DNA from: Sipunculus nudus
Taxonomy: Eukaryota > Annelida > Sipuncula > Golfingiida > Sipunculidae
Length of the DNA stretch: 64,000 bases
NCBI GenBank assembly: GCA_026874595.1
Contig: CM049315.1
Location: 67,155,916-67,219,915 of the forward strand
Reading direction: 5' to 3'
Shown here: piece by piece, positions 62,601 through 64,000 of the stretch
Layout: each line of letters opens with the position of its first letter
Numbering within the stretch: the first letter of the stretch is position 1
Made by a program: the position numbers and the translations under genes
Notes under the pieces: model-generated
What the model was told of the DNA's origin: nothing
Database searches by the model: none
The model's input: only the letters and a program-made list of their open reading frames with translations

Positions 62601-62781
62601 GGTTGAGTATGACGCCGGCCATACACTCCGATGGTAGCGTAATTGGGCACAGAGAAGTTGAACTTGACATGTTGTGATGACTTGATCGGTACCTGTGTTC
62701 TCCACATGCCTTGAGGAGTGATCTTCTGCTGTGAGTATTTACCTAACGGATGTTCTCGCAATACAACCGGTCGATTGGGTG
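28425..62781 (-). CDS. Ten-m: Teneurin (Ten-m), 3' nineteen exons; 5' end outside window
   Basis: Teneurins are large type II membrane proteins that act in cell adhesion, axon guidance and synapse partner matching, binding other teneurins and latrophilins. Nineteen exons with matching phases encode about 2256 residues. In order: membrane-distal stalk (1-126), EGF1, EGF2-3, EGF6-7 and EGF8 (about 130-325), a Cys-rich linker and TTR-like domain (340-480), FN-plug (480-675), NHL propeller (690-1090), YD-repeat shell (1100-1930), and linker with Tox-GHH and TCAP-like tail (1930-2256). The intracellular part and membrane helix must lie beyond base 64000. EGF4-5 were not found. One intron uses a GC donor. 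Identification is by recalled domain order and motifs, and is very secure. Confidence 0.97.
29729..31355 (-). CDS. Ten-m: Teneurin exon: main YD-repeat shell
   Basis: This is the largest exon (1627 bp, phase 0 to 1). It has repeated YD-type motifs such as [36 protein letters not shown] and the RHS-core end [15 protein letters not shown]. It builds the beta-barrel shell. The donor is AAAG|GTAAGA. The open frame continues briefly into the intron. Confidence 0.96.
32131..32433 (-). CDS. Ten-m: Teneurin exon: YD shell segment
   Basis: 101 codons, phase 0 at both ends, from [14 protein letters not shown] to [11 protein letters not shown]. It joins RRLR of the previous exon and [14 protein letters not shown] of the next, matching teneurin order. 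Confidence 0.94.
32434..36511. other. Teneurin intron, 4.1 kb
   Basis: AT-rich with no recognised repeat family or exon. Open frames of up to 133 codons (for example 32727-33128) have no recognisable protein content. Confidence 0.7.
36512..36759 (-). CDS. Ten-m: Teneurin exon: YD shell segment
   Basis: The exon runs from [19 protein letters not shown] to KIGRRLR. Phase 1 entry pairs only with a phase 1 donor upstream, which selects the GC donor of exon 41923-42988. The GTAGGC donor sits at 36511. The open frame continues past it, but the next exon supplies the conserved continuation. Confidence 0.92.
36760..38613. other. Teneurin intron with TA microsatellite and pyrimidine tract
   Basis: A (TA)n run of about 46 bp lies at 37776-37822. 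From about 38283 to 38592 the plus strand is strongly pyrimidine-rich (few G), which gives unsupported short frames. No exon is seen. Confidence 0.7.
38614..40517 (-). mobile_element. Hairpin-ended repeat family copy in teneurin intron
   Basis: It starts AACAAGGGACCTATGGGTCA and ends CTCAGATGACTTATAGTCAG followed by CTGAGCTAAAAAT. Bases 39890-40380 match copy B at about 17765-18250. A poly-G run (about 19 G) lies at 39616-39634, and GGAC repeats lie near 40440. Confidence 0.78.
40518..41922. other. Teneurin intron, nothing recognised
   Basis: No exon or repeat family is seen. The coding frame of the upstream exon continues 32 codons past the GC donor (to 41825) without similarity to teneurin. 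Confidence 0.65.
41923..42988 (-). CDS. Ten-m: Teneurin exon: NHL propeller to start of YD shell
   Basis: 1066 bp, from [16 protein letters not shown] through NHL blades ([23 protein letters not shown], the [11 protein letters not shown]ys cluster, [20 protein letters not shown] repeats) to the first YD motifs ([18 protein letters not shown]). The exon ends at CATG followed by GCAAGT, a GC donor giving phase 1. No phase 1 GT donor in good context lies nearby. Confidence 0.92.
42989..43580. other. Teneurin intron, nothing recognised
   Basis: A 592-bp AT-rich intron. No other feature is visible. Confidence 0.7.
43581..43738 (-). CDS. Ten-m: Teneurin exon: NHL blade
   Basis: 158 bp, phase 1 to 0, encoding [19 protein letters not shown], then [14 protein letters not shown] and a C-terminal VVNISQ. 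The D-G-x-x-F-x-A-D pattern is a typical NHL blade. Confidence 0.94.
43790..43924 (-). mobile_element. 135-bp minimal copy of the hairpin-ended repeat family
   Basis: Starts AACAAGTGACCCATGTGTCA, then GCTCAGCTGACT, and ends GGTGAGCTAAAAAT. It retains both family ends but almost no core, like a deletion derivative. It lies about 50 bases from the acceptor of exon 43581-43738. Confidence 0.7.
44105..44340 (-). CDS. Ten-m: Teneurin exon: NHL blade
   Basis: 236 bp, phase 2 to 1, starting [20 protein letters not shown] and ending with [20 protein letters not shown] then LYPK. The VAGTGDxCLP motif is diagnostic for teneurin NHL repeats. Confidence 0.94.
44341..44948. other. Teneurin intron with TA microsatellite
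   Basis: Alternating TA and TATACA runs fill about 44536-44626. These create the spurious Ile/Tyr-rich open frames. Nothing else is seen. Confidence 0.8.
44949..45201 (-). CDS. Ten-m: Teneurin exon: entry into NHL propeller
   Basis: 253 bp, phase 1 to 2. It contains [18 protein letters not shown], the C-x-x-C-N-G-P motif found at this point in teneurins, and [20 protein letters not shown] followed by IRRI. The donor is AAA|GTAAGA. Confidence 0.94.
45202..46276. other. Teneurin introns flanking exon 45722-45862
   Basis: Two AT-rich introns of about 520 and 414 bp (45202-45721 and 45863-46276). No repeat or RNA gene is seen. Confidence 0.65.
45722..45862 (-). CDS. Ten-m: Teneurin exon: FN-plug end
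   Basis: 141 bp, phase 1 to 1, encoding [20 protein letters not shown] and [20 protein letters not shown]. The FWEQ and GGWxLxxHH patterns are teneurin hallmarks. Confidence 0.94.
46277..46544 (-). CDS. Ten-m: Teneurin exon: FN-plug
   Basis: 268 bp, phase 0 to 1, from [20 protein letters not shown] to [10 protein letters not shown]. It includes SSETPGY and [15 protein letters not shown], which match the plug domain pattern. Confidence 0.93.
46794..46930. repeat. AGGTCA-rich short tandem repeat beside a donor
   Basis: Ten or so 12-14-bp units of the form ACAAGGTCAAAGTG or ACAAGGTCACAGTC. At least seven contain AGGTCA, the nuclear-receptor half-site. The array stops a few bases from the donor of exon 46933-47209. 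Confidence 0.85.
46933..47209 (-). CDS. Ten-m: Teneurin exon: TTR-like domain end and linker
   Basis: 277 bp, phase 2 to 0, with [20 protein letters not shown], then IMVPWNRMV and a tail ending [12 protein letters not shown]. The donor CAG|GTATCA is followed within 10 bases by an AGGTCA-rich array. Confidence 0.93.
47210..48498. other. Teneurin introns around exon 47960-48079
   Basis: Introns 47210-47959 and 48080-48498 are AT-rich. A small CACGTGAC/GTGTACC palindromic patch lies near 47655-47680. No gene is seen. Confidence 0.6.
47960..48079 (-). CDS. Ten-m: Teneurin exon: TTR/carboxypeptidase-regulatory-like domain
   Basis: 120 bp, phase 2 to 2, encoding [20 protein letters not shown] then [19 protein letters not shown]. 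The frame is fixed by the neighbours; an alternative frame is also open across it. Confidence 0.92.
48499..48706 (-). CDS. Ten-m: Teneurin exon: Cys-rich post-EGF segment
   Basis: 208 bp, phase 1 to 2, beginning [17 protein letters not shown] and ending in [22 protein letters not shown] and LLSFNS. The D-x-D-x-D-G-x-x-D-C-x-D-P-D-C-C signature follows EGF8 in teneurins. Confidence 0.95.
49018..49448 (-). mobile_element. tRNA-derived SINE
   Basis: Read on the minus strand from 49448, it begins GGCTTCTGTGGCTCAGGGTT followed by AGCACGC (an A-box-like TGGCTCAG) and, about 30 bases later, GAGTTCAAATC (a B-box-like word). It continues about 350 bases to an A-rich end near 49020. A 3' fragment of the same family lies at about 60335-60425 (shared GGAGGTA, GCCATTTTTT and ATATGTACATCTG words). 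A true tRNA gene is unlikely because the cloverleaf does not close after the B box. Confidence 0.6.
49955..50352 (-). repeat. Minisatellite copied from the EGF8 exon donor junction
   Basis: Ten units, seen on the plus strand at TGACATTCTAG near 49961, 50007, 50053, 50099, 50134, 50181, 50216, 50252, 50288 and 50324. Units are about 46 bp (with TTTTACCTTGG) or 35-36 bp (without it). On the minus strand the 46-bp units read CCAAGGTAAAACAGAT, then AACTAGAATGTCA, the same as the true exon end CCAAG plus its intron. The array runs right up to the donor of exon 50348-50494. Confidence 0.93.
50348..50494 (-). CDS. Ten-m: Teneurin exon: EGF8
   Basis: 147 bp, phase 1 to 1, with [16 protein letters not shown] and [14 protein letters not shown] (six Cys), then [13 protein letters not shown]. 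Its donor CCAAG|GTAAAACAG is copied in the tandem array that runs from it into the intron. Confidence 0.95.
50495..50935. other. Teneurin intron, nothing recognised
   Basis: A 441-bp AT-rich intron between EGF6-7 and EGF8. No additional exon is seen. Confidence 0.7.
50936..51118 (-). CDS. Ten-m: Teneurin exon: EGF6 and EGF7
   Basis: 183 bp, phase 1 to 1. EGF6 reads [21 protein letters not shown]7 reads [18 protein letters not shown] and ends KHCTLG, immediately before EGF8. The position next to EGF8 fixes the numbering. Confidence 0.93.
51421..51700. repeat. Minisatellite of about 60 bp, five units
   Basis: Units share AACCTGATATTTACTGGTAT, then CAAATACAGTTGTGTTACAT and AATATAACAGTC, with small length changes. 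Confidence 0.9.
51701..53690. other. Teneurin intron where EGF4-5 exon would be expected
   Basis: No Cys-rich frame flanked by splice sites was found on the minus strand. A less AT-rich island at about 51880-52235 has no coding signal that I recognise. It contains two copies of TGCATGAAGCACTGA (near 51842 and 52011). The rest is AT-rich. Confidence 0.65.
53691..53888 (-). CDS. Ten-m: Teneurin exon: EGF2 (free cysteine) and EGF3
   Basis: 198 bp, phase 1 to 1. EGF2 reads [18 protein letters not shown]: Tyr replaces the third Cys, leaving an odd Cys as in EGF2 of other teneurins, where it links dimers. EGF3 ([19 protein letters not shown]) has all six. The exon ends HCDE. Confidence 0.94.
53889..55771. 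other. Teneurin intron with a mixed-composition island
   Basis: Part of the 4.4-kb EGF1 to EGF2 intron. Bases about 54140-54900 are less AT-rich than the surroundings and non-repetitive. They show no exon with splice sites and could be regulatory, but I cannot show it. Confidence 0.5.
55772..56375. repeat. 38-bp minisatellite, about 15 units
   Basis: Units of the form ATAAAACAGGTGGACAGGGA followed by TGGTGGAACAGACTATAG, with scattered substitutions and one or two shortened copies. Confidence 0.95.
56376..58263. other. Teneurin intron, unique sequence with possible regulatory island
   Basis: Non-repetitive sequence to about 57720 includes a homeodomain-type ATTAATTAGCAT word near 56759. A degraded start of the hairpin-ended family (AACAAAGGACCCATGGATCA then GCTTAGCTGACTA) lies at about 58083-58125. 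No exon is seen. Confidence 0.5.
58264..58368 (-). CDS. Ten-m: Teneurin exon: EGF1
   Basis: 105 bp, phase 1 to 1, reading [20 protein letters not shown] then GYTGPEC, a full six-Cys EGF module. The donor is GTAAGT at 58263. Confidence 0.94.
58490..59790. repeat. 37-38-bp minisatellite, about 34 units
   Basis: Units read AAGTGTCTACCCATCTGTTT then GTCTGCTCCCTTGAACT. Two subtypes (GTCTGCTCCC and TGTCTACCCC) alternate as a dimer of about 75 bp through much of the array, and a third (TGTCTGTTCCCTTGGACT) dominates the right end. It lies between the EGF1 exon and the stalk exon. Confidence 0.95.
59967..60090 (-). CDS. Ten-m: Teneurin exon: stalk before EGF1
   Basis: 124 bp, phase 0 to 1, encoding [20 protein letters not shown] then [13 protein letters not shown]. 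The E/D-x-G-P-W-x-x-x-x-Y-N-D motif lies just before the EGF repeats in teneurins. Acceptor TTTCAG; donor ATG|GTAAGA. Confidence 0.92.
60091..62524. other. Teneurin intron, 2.4 kb
   Basis: Contains a truncated SINE fragment at about 60335-60425. The rest is AT-rich with no exon. Short open frames (for example 60792-61055) are unsupported. Confidence 0.65.
62525..62781 (-). CDS. Ten-m: Teneurin exon: extracellular stalk (first exon in window)
   Basis: 257 bp, phase 1 to 0, reading [18 protein letters not shown], then [20 protein letters not shown] and [18 protein letters not shown]. The FWRxQ, FNxSV and GVYxRR...PxxxQYDF words are conserved in the juxtamembrane extracellular region. Acceptor GATTTTCAG at 62782-62790. 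Earlier exons are outside the window. Confidence 0.93.
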
Positions 62782-64000
62782 CTGAAAATCACAGGGAAAC
62801 CCTTATACAAGACAGGTTCAGAATGTCAGAAGCTTACCCAGACAAATTTTCAAGGGATGTAGGCATCATTTGCCCAATTTTAGTTACATTTTTTATTCAA
62901 GTTGGAAGGGTAATATGTATGTTGGAGGGACAGCTTGTTGGTACACCTATCACTGTTGAAACATATCTTATATCTGAGACAGTTATCAGAATTTTGTTAA
63001 CAGAAACTGTTGTTAACAAAAATACTGTTTTTTAAATCAAAGCCTTGTTGAGAAATGTAAATGATAATCAACTATACCTGAAAATGTGATTCAATTTATT
63101 GTACTGACGGATCAGCACATGACACACATGATGTACCAGTAGTTATGTAAAATTTCACGGTGACATTATAAACGTTACATCATATATTTTATAAAACTGT
63201 TTCTGAATATGAGAAGTTCCCAACTGGTCTGACGTCATAACGAAAGGGTTAAAGTCCCTGTTCCCTTTGGTTTCCAAACAGTAGTTTTTAGAAAATCATT
63301 AACCTGTATGCACACCACTGGACCTTGGAGTGAGAGGGCACCATCTACGGATACTTGGCATTTGAAGAGCAATTAACCCTCTCCACCCAAGATGGCTGCT
63401 TGGTCTGTGCTTGCCCCCAAGGAAGTTAAAAAAGCTCAAAGATTAAACAGGTTCCGAGGCCAAAGAGACAAAATCCGCCATCAGATCATCCCAACTTCAT
63501 CAGTTATAGCACACCATAAATAAGCATTACTATCAATATGTCTTTGTTTGCTAAGCTGTACATGGCTGCTCCTGACGGGTTCTGATGATGGAGTACGTGG
63601 AGTAGTTATGGAGTAATCAATAGAAGATGTAGCACATTTAATTAATCATACAAACCATATCAACGGACACTTGTCAGAACATGGAAAAGTGTCTGGGTGA
63701 TGCTTAAAATTAAAAATATTTCTTTATTTATCTCTGTTCTTCTGAAAGTCAACTGATGTAGAAAGTTATAAGTGCTTCTACTCAAGTCCTGATGGAAGAA
63801 TCTCAAGTGGAGTTGGTCCTAAATATGTTCAAAGGAATGATCCGAGGTATTTGATGTTAAGGCATAATTTCAACCTAATTATGTATATTCAAAGTCTACT
63901 TTGAAAAAAAAGTGCATTATATGAGGCTATTAAACTTGGCGAGTCAAGATTAGCCCTTCAAGATCCTTAAAAGCTTGCTGACCAAACAAATGAAAAGTGC
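62782..64000. other. Teneurin intron at window edge
   Basis: No membrane-helix exon or further stalk exon was found in these 1.2 kb, so the 5' part of the gene lies beyond the window. No repeat is recognised. Confidence 0.6.

Overview
The window reads as nuclear DNA of an invertebrate, most likely a mollusc. It is AT-rich, has spliced genes with GT-AG introns, and is crowded with tandem repeats and non-coding transposon copies. Species assignment is inference: the proteins are clearly animal, and the mollusc suggestion rests only on the style of the repeats. Only two protein-coding genes are visible, and they converge tail to tail.

Gene 1 (+ strand, 1-11781) is the 3' end of RAD50, in five exons (1-59 partial, 3534-3676, 10684-10817, 11222-11350, 11727-11781). 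They encode the C-terminal ATPase half: ABC signature, Walker B, D-loop and H-loop histidine. Gene 2 (- strand, 62781 down to 28425) is a teneurin (Ten-m) missing its 5' exons. Nineteen exons with matching phases encode about 2256 residues: membrane-distal stalk, six EGF modules, TTR/FN-plug, NHL propeller, YD shell, and the Tox-GHH/TCAP C-terminus. The intracellular domain and membrane helix lie beyond base 64000.

Layout: 1-11.8 kb is RAD50, with large introns filled by a 36-bp array (split by a TA-flanked 1.6-kb inverted-repeat element), a 2.4-kb composite repeat element and a 4.3-kb array of about 39-bp units. 11.8-28.4 kb is intergenic: an inverted pair of repeat-family copies (13.5-18.4 kb), a chain of minisatellites (32, 55, 85, 21 and 44 bp units) and a 550-bp TTAA-flanked MITE. 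28.4-62.8 kb is teneurin, with further minisatellites in its introns, two SINE copies and three more members of the repeat family. The last 1.2 kb is teneurin intron.

The most unusual signal is that minisatellites in this window are built from exon-intron junctions. The 36-bp RAD50 array repeats the acceptor plus the first 20 bases of exon 3534-3676. An array beside the teneurin EGF8 exon repeats that exon's donor site. The 4.3-kb RAD50 array runs directly into an acceptor and partly resembles the exon that follows. The second notable signal is the apparent absence of the EGF4-EGF5 pair from teneurin, with flanking exons that still join in frame.
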